DNA of 10,395 nucleotides from Pirellulaceae bacterium (GTDB taxonomy: Bacteria > Planctomycetota > Planctomycetia > Pirellulales > Pirellulaceae), in NCBI GenBank assembly GCA_022448645.1, contig JAKVBZ010000130.1, positions 1 to 10,395 on the forward strand. Direction: 5' to 3'. Position 1 is the first letter of the stretch. Each line of letters opens with the position of its first letter. This document shows positions 1 through 6,864 of this stretch, one piece after another. The notes beneath the pieces are model-generated. The model was not told the DNA's origin. It did not search any database and worked only from the letters and a program-made list of their open reading frames with translations. The translations under genes were made by a program, and so were the position numbers.

Positions 1-1
1 A

Positions 2-772
2 CTACCTGTCGACTTTCTAACTCGGGCCAACTGTGCTATCGACGAACTGGAAAAACTTGACGATGAAGCGTTGGCCGCCCGTGGGCTTCCACGACGCTAT
101 CTTCATCCAGGCGAAGTATTGGCGCAAGGAGGAAAGCCTGCCGGAAATGGATGGCCTGACTACGATTCCCAGGTTCTGCCCTAAGGTGATTTTGGCGAAG
201 AACTCATCGATTGGCCCTATTCGTTGTCTCGTGTTCGTGACATGATCAGCCACCCGTGTCGGCTCGATGCGGCCAGTTTCATGTCGCGTAATAGCGGAGG
301 AGTATTCTATTGGCATCACGGCGGTGCGGAACTCTTGCCGTACAGTGAATAGGCGTTTCGTGATGGCAGATTTCATTGTGTGAGCATCAAGATCGGTTAT
401 GCGTTGACGGATGTCGACATCGAAGATGGATGCTTTGCGGTGCTTGCCGGTAGTCACAAAGCTAACTTGCCACTGCCATTCGACGCCAGCTGGCTCGATT
501 TGATCGAACCATTGGTCGAAATGACCGTGCCGCGAGGAGCTGCGGTCCTTTTTACGGAAAGCCTTTCACGCGCGATCAAACCGCCTGATTCTGAGACAGA
601 CGGGTGGCTTTTATATCAGTATGGTACTTCTTACATGGTCAATTGGCCCGGATGTGACCCATCTCCCGAGCTTCGAGCTCGCACGGCGGACGATCCCGGC
701 AAACGACACCTTATACTGGAACCGTACTTCCATCCCGCAGGTGCGTATCGCAGGAAATCCTCGGAAGAATAG
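2..772 (+). pseudogene. Phytanoyl-CoA dioxygenase (PhyH)-like gene, decayed, 5' end outside window
   Basis: One reading frame (first codon at 2) gives PhyH-like protein over its whole length but is broken by TAA at 182-184 and TAG at 350-352 before the terminal TAG at 770-772. Family landmarks are in order: GDFGEELIDWP just after the first stop, FRDM-like VRDMISHP, HHGG before the second stop, FRDGRF, then YALTDVDIEDGCFAVLAGSHKANLPLP-type core, and a GAAVLFTESL segment. In intact relatives the last segment normally reads like FTEALTHG, carrying an iron-binding histidine; here it is SLSRAI, so that histidine is absent. The stretch between VRDMISHP and the following residues also looks shorter than usual. 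Intact members are Fe(II)/2-oxoglutarate oxygenases. Two stops plus the lost residue argue for a dead gene. The stops are TAA and TAG, so the nearby selenocysteine tRNA cannot rescue them. The isolated ORF 380-772 is the 3' remnant, not a separate gene. Confidence 0.8.
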
Positions 773-1055
773 CAGGCGGCCTGCAAACATGGACTCTACA
801 AAAAAACGGTCCGGGTGGCGGTTTTAATTTTGTGGTCGCGAATCGGAGAAGTCCCTGTTCTAAATTGAAAAGGTTCTCAAAGACGATAGCCATGGGTCGG
901 ACCTGTTTGGGAACTTTTACGGGTTTTGCCAACTGGGCGGCGGCGGTAGAGTTTGCCGAATGGCGTCCACCAGCCGACCAGGTAGACGGGTAGAATCGTA
1001 GGTTGGTGTCTGCAAAACTGTACCTGTGATGAATGAACAGTTGAAATTACTCTAC

Positions 1056-1155
1056 GGAAGCGCTTCCACAACTGGTGTTGGGCGCGGTCTTCAAAACCGT
1101 TGGGCCGTACGTTAACCGTGTGGCCGGTGGGTTCGATTCCCATGCGCTTCCGCCA
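1056..1155 (+). tRNA. selC: Selenocysteine tRNA, anticodon TCA
   Basis: A 100-nt tRNA with encoded CCA. The 8-bp acceptor stem GGAAGCGC (1056-1063) pairs perfectly with GCGCTTCC (1144-1151), followed by G73 and CCA (1153-1155). The T stem is 5 bp (1127-1131/1139-1143) with loop TTCGATT, giving the 8+5 arrangement of bacterial tRNA-Sec. The D arm is long (1067-1072/1077-1082, one A.G mismatch) with a 4-nt loop TGGT. The anticodon stem 1084-1088/1096-1100 closes the loop CTTCAAA, with anticodon TCA at 1091-1093. The variable arm is a 9-bp stem (1103-1111/1117-1125, two G.U pairs) with loop TTAAC. The 8-bp acceptor, long variable arm and UCA anticodon together are diagnostic. A T5 run follows CCA directly (1156-1160) and may help termination. 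It implies that the organism decodes UGA as selenocysteine with SelA, SelB and SelD encoded elsewhere; none of these is in the window. Confidence 0.96.
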
Positions 1156-1226
1156 TTTTTGCCACTTTGCTATTGAATCGGATGGCTGGTTGCCTACAAT
1201 GAAAGAGTGAACATGGCTGGGCTGAC

Positions 1227-1445
1227 ATGCCCTTATTTTTGCTTCCTCAAGAGAAAGGCTCCAAGTTGCTGACTGAACAGACTGTTGAGCGTAGTTTCCG
1301 CAAACTGTTTCAATCACCTGGATTTGGCCAAGAAGAATTCGACAAGGCCGAGGAATTAATCGATCAGCTGAGACCGGAAAGTCCTCTACGACATCGGCTC
1401 GGTGTAGAACTCGATGAACTGAGAGAGTTAGCTGTGTCGGAATGA
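1227..1445 (+). CDS. Small conserved-looking hypothetical protein downstream of selC
   Basis: A 72-residue charged protein without signal peptide or membrane segment, predicted cytoplasmic. The body (from LTEQTVERSF through GFGQEEFDKAEELIDQL to SPLRHRLGVELDELREL) reads as amphipathic helices with normal codon use, unlike a chance ORF. I do not recognise a family with a known function. The start is uncertain. ATG 1227 has only a weak ribosome site, while TTG 1266 lies 7 nt after AGAAAGG (1252-1258) and would give 59 residues starting right at the conserved-looking part; I slightly prefer the latter biologically but report the longer frame. It begins about 70-110 nt after the tRNA and converges with the barrel gene to its right. 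A housekeeping accessory role is possible, but nothing in the sequence shows one. Confidence 0.55.
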   Translation: MPLFLLPQEKGSKLLTEQTVERSFRKLFQSPGFGQEEFDKAEELIDQLRPESPLRHRLGVELDELRELAVSE

Positions 1446-1455
1446 TTGCTGTGAT

Positions 1456-1483
1456 GACGAGTCAATAGCGACGAGTCATTAGC
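1456..1483. repeat. Tandem 14-bp direct repeat
   Basis: Two adjacent 14-bp units, GACGAGTCAATAGC (1456-1469) and GACGAGTCATTAGC (1470-1483), differ at one base. They lie in the short gap between two convergent genes. This may be a recent slippage duplication; no function is visible. Confidence 0.8.
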
Positions 1484-1555
1484 GAGAAGTATTCGGCGAA
1501 GCTACTTGCGGTGTGAATTGCAGAGTAGGTATCTGTCTGTTGATTTTCTAAACAG

Positions 1556-1584
1556 TCGCTGCCTGTTGCGCAGGCCGTTAGCGA
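1556..1584 (-). terminator. Hairpin overlapping the stop of the BBP7-like gene
   Basis: Inverted repeat read on the minus strand: TCGCT, AACG, GCCTG, loop CGCAA, CAGGC, AGCGA. This gives two 5-bp stems with a 4-nt bulge that includes part of the TAA stop (1578-1580). The sequence after the hairpin is CTGTTTAG, so the T tract is poor. It could terminate the barrel transcript or protect its 3' end. Confidence 0.35.
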
Positions 1585-2930
1585 TTGACGACGACGCCTA
1601 ATGTGCCGCCAAACATCACCAGGCTTTCGTCGTTGTCGACGTCGAAACCTCGAGCCACTCCGCGGCCGATGATGACGGTCTCGAAACCGAAATTGATGGC
1701 TACGTCTCTCCATAAGAAGTACGATGCATCGAACCGTAATTCTGAGCCAAACATCAGTTCCGTCTCTTCTAATTCTGCCCGTCGGGTGGTAATGTGACGG
1801 TCGAAGGGAAGCTCTTCGTCATGGGCAATGATGGTGACTTCACCTCCTTCCACCTCTCCGTCTCCCCCTCCGTCATCGCCTCCACCCCCGTCGTCGCCTC
1901 CTCCGTCATCACCTTCACCTCCGCCCGACTGTAGTTCTTTACGGTGATTTCGTTGGAAGAACTGATAGTTGACGCCGCTGAAAGCCCTCACCTGGGCGCT
2001 GAGCTGCCAAGGACCACGCATGCCAGTCGCTCGAAAACCAATTTGACCAGCAAGCATGTCGTTCTTGGTGAAGCCGGAAAATCTGTCGAATTCGCCAATG
2101 AAGAGGGTGCCGTCCCCCGCATCAGCGTCGTCCGTGTCGTTCGGGTCACCGCCAGCCGCAGCGTTCGGGTCGTTAGCGACCACCTCTCCGAAATGCACGG
2201 TATTTGCAAAATACAAGTCTCGGAACTCGATGTATCGCAAACCAACCATCGGTTCGATCAAGACGTTGTTGTGCAAGCGTGGTAAGCGAAATAGCTTTGT
2301 GATCTCGAACGAGTTGAACGTGCCTGAATTAATGGAAACGTCGTGGGTACCCAACCAATCGCCCAAAAGGTCTCCGTAAACCTGGGCGTTAGGCAATGAC
2401 AACATGTCCTGTACCGGTTGAGGTTCACCGGGAACCCCATTTGTATAATTATTTTCAGCGAAAACCTCGTTAGGGTTGTTGACAGAAATGAACGAGACGA
2501 GCCAGCCGTGATCTTCCTCGGTCATGAATCCGATATCGATTCGGTTGCCGTAAGTGAAATCATACGTATCGGCGATCTGCGGCACTGTGAAATCGACCGG
2601 CTGTGGAAGTTGGGTAGCATTTTCGTCCCGGCCAGGATTTTGTGCGAGCACCTCTCCAGCCAATCCATCGGTGCCTCCGGTTTCTGGGCGAGAAACCCCA
2701 ATGTACATTCGGTCGAAGTTGAAAAACCAACCAATGCGGTTGATTTGCCGTCCTCCGTATGTGTCCGGGTCAAACGGTTTAAATAACTGAAAGTCAGGAT
2801 CGAACTCAAGCGGGCTCACGAAAGGAGTCCCGTGGGAGTACGGTTCGTTGGCGGCGGACGAGCCGAAGCACATCGCCACGAACAACGCGGACAAAGCGAC
2901 CCATTTCATCAAAACAGATAGTTGCCACAT
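1578..2930 (-). CDS. BBP7-like planctomycete outer-membrane beta-barrel protein
   Basis: About 450 residues, exported. The frame opens at GTG 2951, but that codon has no ribosome site. ATG 2930 (weak GGA 9 nt upstream) or ATG 2909 gives a typical signal peptide, MKWVALSALFVAMCFGSSAA, cut near SAA/NEP. The mature part has features of the planctomycete BBP7 barrel family: GWFFNFDRMY near the start, FDFTYG-like DFTYGNRIDIGFM, DWLGTHDVSINSGTFNSFEITKLFRLP, a GLRYIEFRDLY strand, FGFRATGMRGPW-type strands, and a C-terminal alternating strand ending LGVVVNR. Numbering from 2951, residues 343-370 form a low-complexity Gly/Asp linker, and 261-281 is a second acidic loop. Both fall between predicted strands and are probably exposed loops. 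These proteins are placed in the outer membrane; their cargo is unknown. The gene stands alone, converging with the small ORF at its 3' side. Confidence 0.82.
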   Translation of the reverse strand: MWQLSVLMKWVALSALFVAMCFGSSAANEPYSHGTPFVSPLEFDPDFQLFKPFDPDTYGGRQINRIGWFFNFDRMYIGVSRPETGGTDGLAGEVLAQNPGRDENATQLPQPVDFTVPQIADTYDFTYGNRIDIGFMTEEDHGWLVSFISVNNPNEVFAENNYTNGVPGEPQPVQDMLSLPNAQVYGDLLGDWLGTHDVSINSGTFNSFEITKLFRLPRLHNNVLIEPMVGLRYIEFRDLYFANTVHFGEVVANDPNAAAGGDPNDTDDADAGDGTLFIGEFDRFSGFTKNDMLAGQIGFRATGMRGPWQLSAQVRAFSGVNYQFFQRNHRKELQSGGGEGDDGGGDDGGGGDDGGGDGEVEGGEVTIIAHDEELPFDRHITTRRAELEETELMFGSELRFDASYFLWRDVAINFGFETVIIGRGVARGFDVDNDESLVMFGGTLGVVVNR

Positions 2931-3003
2931 GGTAGGTTTTCCATCTCGCACTAGTGGAATGCAAAACTTGCCGGTCCGCCTGTAGGTCGCGGATTTAGTC
3001 TAT

Positions 3004-3030
3004 GCCGGTTCTATCGGAAATTCCGCCGGC
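3004..3030. promoter_or_regulatory. Palindrome upstream of the BBP7-like gene
   Basis: GCCGG (3004-3008) and CCGGC (3026-3030) flank a perfect CGGAA-A-TTCCG palindrome (3015-3025). It lies about 75-100 bp upstream of the likely start of the minus-strand barrel gene, where an operator could sit. No clear sigma-70 promoter is seen beside it. Confidence 0.3.
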
Positions 3031-3043
3031 GAAAGTTGAGTAA

Positions 3044-3280
3044 GATCCGTCAACCCTTTCGGATTGGCCGATTTTGCCGATTGCCCAGCCCGTGATAGCG
3101 TTACATGTTTCCCGGGATTGTGTAGAAGTGGTGGCAACCAGAGGAGCTCGGCACGCTAGCGTCAGGGTTTCCCAGAGGATCGAAACCCGAGTTTCTGTGG
3201 GGGGCGGGGCTGTTGAGGTTGGTGTACATCCTAAGAAGGAAGGGATGTCGGGCGATTCAGGTGATGCACCCTTTTGGTAA
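3044..3280 (+). pseudogene. Possible remnant of a PilM/GspL-like N-terminus
   Basis: An open frame with no good start (only TTG 3074 and in-frame GTG codons). The part VIALHVSRDCVEVVATRG resembles the beginning of actin-like pilus or secretion assembly proteins, where a short strand with a conserved Asp is followed by a second strand. After about 30 residues the composition becomes Gly/Val-rich and the similarity stops; the frame ends at TAA 3278-3280. I see no downstream continuation. It may equally be chance. The call is inference from pattern only. Confidence 0.2.
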
Positions 3281-3288
3281 TTTGACCA

Positions 3289-3594
3289 ATGTGGCAGGCA
3301 TTCATCGCTGTGTTGTTAGCTAGTTCGGTGGACGCCGAATAGCGCGGTACTGACCACATAAAAAACTTCCACGCTGGACTGACCAAAAAATGGGATCCCC
3401 AATGGGACGAGACCAAGTGGCTCGAAACCCTGGACCTGCGAGAAAAAGGTGTCAAATAGGTCGTCGCTTCCTACACCTGGCGAAATCGTCTTTCTCCAGC
3501 TTTTTTGTTGGATCCTTGGATGAAAATGAAGCGTTGTAAGTTGCCTGCCTCGCTCCTACGTCCTTCACCGGTGACGACACTTCCCAGTCAATGA
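3289..3594 (+). pseudogene. Amber-interrupted frame resembling a secreted protein
   Basis: From ATG 3289 the frame gives MWQAFIAVLLASSVDAE, a signal-peptide-like start, then TAG (3340-3342). It continues with a protein-like stretch containing LTKKWDPQWDETKWLETLDL, then TAG (3457-3459), then VVASYTW and a further 37 codons to TGA at 3592-3594. The residue pattern across both stops (W, D, K-rich helix-like stretch) looks more like eroded coding sequence than random DNA, but I cannot name a family. Two stops in about 100 codons is fewer than random DNA would give, yet not decisive. Confidence 0.25.
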
Positions 3595-3788
3595 CGATTT
3601 CTGTGGCGAAACTTGCTATTTACTGAGGGGAACGCCTAGTGGACGTGTTGGGTTTTCAGGCGGCACCACCAAACAAAAAACTTTTTATTCTAGTGCGATG
3701 ATTGCATCAGAATGGATCCAGCGATCATTGTTAAGTTGTGGCACACGATAATATCATTCTTTACAGCCTCGCACCAAAAGTCGATAAT

Positions 3789-3805
3789 GTGGCAGCTTGG
3801 TTGCA
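3789..3805 (+). promoter_or_regulatory. Sigma-54-type (-24/-12) promoter ahead of sugar isomerase gene
   Basis: The sequence TGGCA-GCTTGG-TTGCA (3790-3794, 3801-3805) matches the core of the RpoN consensus YTGGCACGRNNNTTGCW, with the required GG-N10-GC spacing (GG 3791-3792, GC 3803-3804). Bases between the two blocks do not fit the extended consensus. Transcription would start near 3816, about 110 nt before the GTG at 3928. No intact UAS array like that at the right edge is seen upstream, only the palindrome TCACCGGTGA at 3565. Confidence 0.5.
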
Positions 3806-3927
3806 ATCAAGCTTCTGGTAACTTCGATATTCTAGACTGGGATTTTCCAACGGATTCAAACCTCAGATTCTGGCAGTCGGTTTCGGAAATCTATTCCAGT
3901 AACACTGGGAAATGGGAGACCTAGCCT

Positions 3928-4746
3928 GTGACTTCTGTGATGGAACGGCTTTCCATCAATGAGATGACGACGTATCGCTGGACATTTGAAGAGGATGTTC
4001 AACAGTACGTTGCAGCCCGTATTCCGGCGATCGGTGTCTGGCGGCAAAAGTTGTCGGATTTCGGTGAAGAAAAGGGCGTTGAATTAATCCGGGATCATGG
4101 GTTGCGGGTTTCCAGCTTATTATGGGCAGGCGGGTTTACCGGCAGTGAAGGCCGGACTCATCAGGAAAGCGTCGAAGATGCGCAAGACGCTATCGGTTTG
4201 GCATCTCAGCTGGGAGCAGATTGTCTAGTAATCTATACGGGATCACGAGGAGGACATACTTCCAATCATGCTCGTCGACTAACGGTAGGTGCTTTGAAGG
4301 AGCTGGGCGATTTTGCCGACGATGTCAACGTGCAACTTGCGGTAGAACCTATGCACGCCGGATGTTGTGCAGAATGGACTTATCTGACCGGTCTAGACGA
4401 CACGCTGGCGTTGCTCGAGGCGGTTGGTTCTCGAGCCGTGAAACTGGTATTCGACACGTACCACTTGGGCCATTGTCAGGAAACTCTGGCTCGTGTTCAG
4501 GAAATTGCCCCGCAGATAGGAATTGTCCATTTAGGCGATGCTAAGGGACCTCCTAGCGGAGAACAAAACCGTTGCCGACTTGGCGAAGGAATGTTGCCGT
4601 TGAAACAGATTCTGGCTGACTTGAGCGCGGGTGGTTATCAAGGATGGCTTGACGTCGAATTGATGGGCGAGGAAATCGAGTCGCAGGATTATGAAGATTT
4701 GGTCCGTCATTCTCAGGCGGCCGTTGCCGAGCTGACGCAGAGTTGA
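3928..4746 (+). CDS. Sugar phosphate isomerase/epimerase, xylose isomerase-like TIM barrel
   Basis: 272 residues, cytoplasmic, the normal length for the AP_endonuc_2/xylose isomerase-like TIM-barrel family. Divalent-metal ligands expected at strand ends are visible: E140 (in QLAVEPMH), D176 with H179 (VFDTYHLGH), H201 (IVHLGDAK) and E244 (LDVELMGEE). The GADCLVIYTGSRGG strand and the GEGMLP segment near 219-224 also fit. Members interconvert or epimerise keto/aldo sugars and inositol derivatives; the substrate cannot be read from the sequence. The GTG start at 3928 is supported by GGGAG (3914-3918) 9 nt upstream; ATG 3940 has no ribosome site. A sigma-54-like promoter lies 123 bp upstream. 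The stop is 9 bp from that of the convergent gene, with no obvious terminator between them. Confidence 0.88.
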   Translation: MTSVMERLSINEMTTYRWTFEEDVQQYVAARIPAIGVWRQKLSDFGEEKGVELIRDHGLRVSSLLWAGGFTGSEGRTHQESVEDAQDAIGLASQLGADCLVIYTGSRGGHTSNHARRLTVGALKELGDFADDVNVQLAVEPMHAGCCAEWTYLTGLDDTLALLEAVGSRAVKLVFDTYHLGHCQETLARVQEIAPQIGIVHLGDAKGPPSGEQNRCRLGEGMLPLKQILADLSAGGYQGWLDVELMGEEIESQDYEDLVRHSQAAVAELTQS

Positions 4747-4755
4747 TCCCTCCGG

Positions 4756-5697
4756 TTATTTTAAGCTTTCCTGTTCCACGGGTGTAAAAGTGAGCGTTTG
4801 AGTCGCCTCGGTTTTTTGGTCCATAGATTGACCGAATGCTGTGATCAGCATCGTCATGTTCGTTTTGACCTTGGATTCCACCAAATATCCATTTTCATTG
4901 TCAAAAAGAATTTGACCTTCGCTCACCTGATCCTTGACTTCAACTTTGGTCCCCAGTGTATTACCATCTGCGCCGAACACTGTATTCACCGTGACGCCCA
5001 TCAGTTCGAAGTTCTTGCCCGCGCGTTGGACGGTACCGCCGTAGGTATAGGAATTCGTGACCTTCATCACACCCAAAGGCGATTTGGTTTCGGCATTTGT
5101 TTGCCACATTTGTCCTTTTGCCAATGCTTCTTTGGGGAATTCCGGTGACGAGAGGGCAAAGGACTTCTTCATCATTTCGTCGGACAGCATTCTCTTAAGT
5201 ATGGGGGCCTGTTGGAGGCCTGCCAGAGCAGCGTTGGGAAACTTTACGTCCCACACCTCGCCTTGGGGGCTCATGGTTTGTTCGATGCGGGCATTGATCA
5301 TTGGTCCCATGATCGTTGATAGTTGTGTTGCCAGCCCCGCCGGCGGATCTGCTTCATTTGAGTCGTAGATTAATTCTCCTTGGTCAGGTAATTGAGTCGC
5401 CACTTTGAGCCGCTTGATTTCTTGAGTGATTCGAAAGTTACCCTGCTCGTCCACTTCATTAATGGTCCAGGCCATTTCCATCCTAGTGGTTTGCGGAACT
5501 TTTACTTCGTTACCCAGAATAACGGTGATTTGCTCCATTTCCTGATTCATCGTGACATCGAAACGCTGGCCCTTGGTGAGCTTCCAGCAGACCAGTTCAC
5601 CAGCATCTGCGTAGGCTGGATGGCACACCCAAAAGCTTGTTTTAACCGCGAACAGTGGCAAAAAACATAATAACCAAACCGTGGATAGCCACCTCAT
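4756..5697 (-). CDS. DUF6263-like secreted planctomycete protein
   Basis: 313 residues with a long N-terminal signal peptide (hydrophobic 7-26) and a probable cleavage site after AYA (residue 31, AYA/DAGE). The mature protein begins with LVCWKLTKGQRFDVTMNQEME, the pattern of DUF6263 proteins in which an LR/W-K-F-K-G-type strand opens a beta-rich fold. Later parts alternate short strands and polar turns (for example GEVWDVKFPNAAL, GQMWQTNAETKSPLG, YTYGGTVQRAGKNFELMGV and a final TLTFTPV). No catalytic motif is seen and the role is unknown. It probably lies in the periplasm or is bound to the envelope. The ATG at 5697 follows GAGGA with 7 nt spacing, a strong ribosome site. It is divergent from the methyltransferase gene and convergent with the sugar isomerase gene. 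Confidence 0.75.
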   Translation of the reverse strand: MRWLSTVWLLCFLPLFAVKTSFWVCHPAYADAGELVCWKLTKGQRFDVTMNQEMEQITVILGNEVKVPQTTRMEMAWTINEVDEQGNFRITQEIKRLKVATQLPDQGELIYDSNEADPPAGLATQLSTIMGPMINARIEQTMSPQGEVWDVKFPNAALAGLQQAPILKRMLSDEMMKKSFALSSPEFPKEALAKGQMWQTNAETKSPLGVMKVTNSYTYGGTVQRAGKNFELMGVTVNTVFGADGNTLGTKVEVKDQVSEGQILFDNENGYLVESKVKTNMTMLITAFGQSMDQKTEATQTLTFTPVEQESLK

Positions 5698-5820
5698 GTT
5701 GATGTCCTCGAATCAAGTGGGGGATTGGACTTTTCCGGCAGCCGCCCAGAATACCATGCCACCGTCCAAATACGAACCTGTCTTGGTTCATGTATTTGGT
5801 CACAGTACTATTGGGGCAAC

Positions 5821-6864
5821 ATGGTACGCCGTTCCGATTATGGTCGAACTTTTTCCCGAAACTCTGGGCAGCACGATATGTATGCCCAAATTTGTTTGAT
5901 TCGGGAAGCTGCGGAACGTCTGGTACGGGAATTAACAAGGGCCGAAGAGTGGACGGATGGCTGGTCGAGGCGGCAACTGGCAGCTGCGATGGTGGACACC
6001 GCTATCCGGCGTTGCTTGGCGACGGTTGTAGAAACTGGAGGTTGGGGCACCGATAACCAGATATTGTCGCATGAACTCTGGCGCATTGCCGGCGACTGGC
6101 TTGGACGAGGTTGGTTACAGTCAAGGATTCGATGCAAGCCTCGTCATTTACCAGGTGATGACGAGCTTCTCTATCGTATCATAGACCAAACCGTTTGTAG
6201 CGACCCGTTGGGGCGAACATTTGATGACTACTTTTTGAAGCAAATCGGGACCGTGGCACTACGCGACCGCAGCGAGCTCATTGCAAACGAAGTCAGTCGT
6301 GCATACTTGCGAGCACGGCCAGAGAACTACCACATCATCTTATTTGGCGGAGCATCCGGCTGTGAGTTGGTCCGGTTTCTGCAGCAAGTCTCGCCAGTCT
6401 GGCGCGGTTCCATCAAGATGACGGTCATTCATCAGGACGCTAGAAGCCTAGAGCGGACTCGCTTGCAGTTGCACGGGCATGTGCAACCGGTCAGCATCGT
6501 TTTGCAACAGGAGAACCTATTTCGCATACCGGACCACGCTCCCCCCAAGATACCCAGCCAGAAAGCAGATTTTCTGATCTGTCCTGGTCAATTGGATTAT
6601 GTGACTGACGCGGCGGCACCCCAATGGTTAAGTTACTTGTATAACTGTCTCGGCATGCACGGCCGGATGCTGGTAGGCAATTTTGGCCCGACCAATCCGA
6701 CCAGGGCTTACTGGGAATGGATCGCCAACTGGTATTTGCATTACCGAGATGAAGATTCACTGCGAAGAGTGTCCGAAGCCGCTGGCATTCCCGCTACGCA
6801 GACCCGGGTGATTAGTGATTGTTACGGCGTGATCCGTTTTCTGGACGTTGCGCGCGGGAACTAA
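5821..6864 (+). CDS. PhcB-like class I SAM-dependent methyltransferase
   Basis: 347 residues from ATG 5821; the frame stays open back to TTG 5725, but that part would overlap the promoter of the divergent gene and does not look conserved. GGGG 4 nt before ATG 5821 is a modest ribosome site; ATG 5878 is another option. A helical N-terminal half ends in SDPLGRTFDDYFL (about 127-139), followed by a Rossmann methyltransferase domain. Motif I is IILFGGASGCEL (from about 172), matching the ACGPA-type loop of this group. Next come ADFLICPGQLDYV (motif near 249-261), MLVGNFGPTNPTRAYWEW and WYLHYRDEDSLRR. The GNF.P.NP.R..EW..WYL.YR signature is that of PhcB and its relatives, which in Ralstonia methylate 3-hydroxy fatty acids to quorum signals. 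Planctomycete homologues are usually uncharacterised, so the substrate here is inference. No sensor kinase (PhcS/PhcR-like) is present. Confidence 0.8.
   Translation: MVRRSDYGRTFSRNSGQHDMYAQICLIREAAERLVRELTRAEEWTDGWSRRQLAAAMVDTAIRRCLATVVETGGWGTDNQILSHELWRIAGDWLGRGWLQSRIRCKPRHLPGDDELLYRIIDQTVCSDPLGRTFDDYFLKQIGTVALRDRSELIANEVSRAYLRARPENYHIILFGGASGCELVRFLQQVSPVWRGSIKMTVIHQDARSLERTRLQLHGHVQPVSIVLQQENLFRIPDHAPPKIPSQKADFLICPGQLDYVTDAAAPQWLSYLYNCLGMHGRMLVGNFGPTNPTRAYWEWIANWYLHYRDEDSLRRVSEAAGIPATQTRVISDCYGVIRFLDVARGN

Larger units (their letters stand above)
2952..3788. other. Gene-poor stretch with possible gene remnants
   Basis: Some 840 bp without an intact, convincing gene. It holds the palindrome near 3015, two plus-strand frames that look like decayed coding sequence (3044-3280 and 3289-3594), a 10-bp palindrome TCACCGGTGA at 3565-3574, and an A/T-rich patch around 3675-3700. 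No transposase, tRNA or CRISPR repeat was seen. Confidence 0.5.

Noticed and set aside
17..457. Long minus-strand open frame across the dioxygenase remnant
   Set aside because: No protein pattern; it is antisense to a recognisable family on the plus strand.
2..772. Stops in the dioxygenase gene as selenocysteine or recoded codons
   Set aside because: The stops are TAA and TAG, not TGA, and TAA, TAG and TGA all end frames normally in this window; a key histidine is also lost.
877..1317. Minus-strand open frame of 146 codons
   Set aside because: It runs antisense through the selenocysteine tRNA and has no recognisable pattern.
1944..2285. Open frames antisense to the BBP7-like gene
   Set aside because: Shadows of the biased codon use in the barrel gene.
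3712..3924. Plus-strand 70-codon frame before the sugar isomerase
   Set aside because: No ribosome site, no recognisable protein pattern, and it overlaps the sigma-54-like promoter.
5725..5820. Extended N-terminus of the methyltransferase from TTG 5725
   Set aside because: It would reach into the promoter region of the divergent gene, and the residues look unlike the conserved part; ATG 5821 is preferred.
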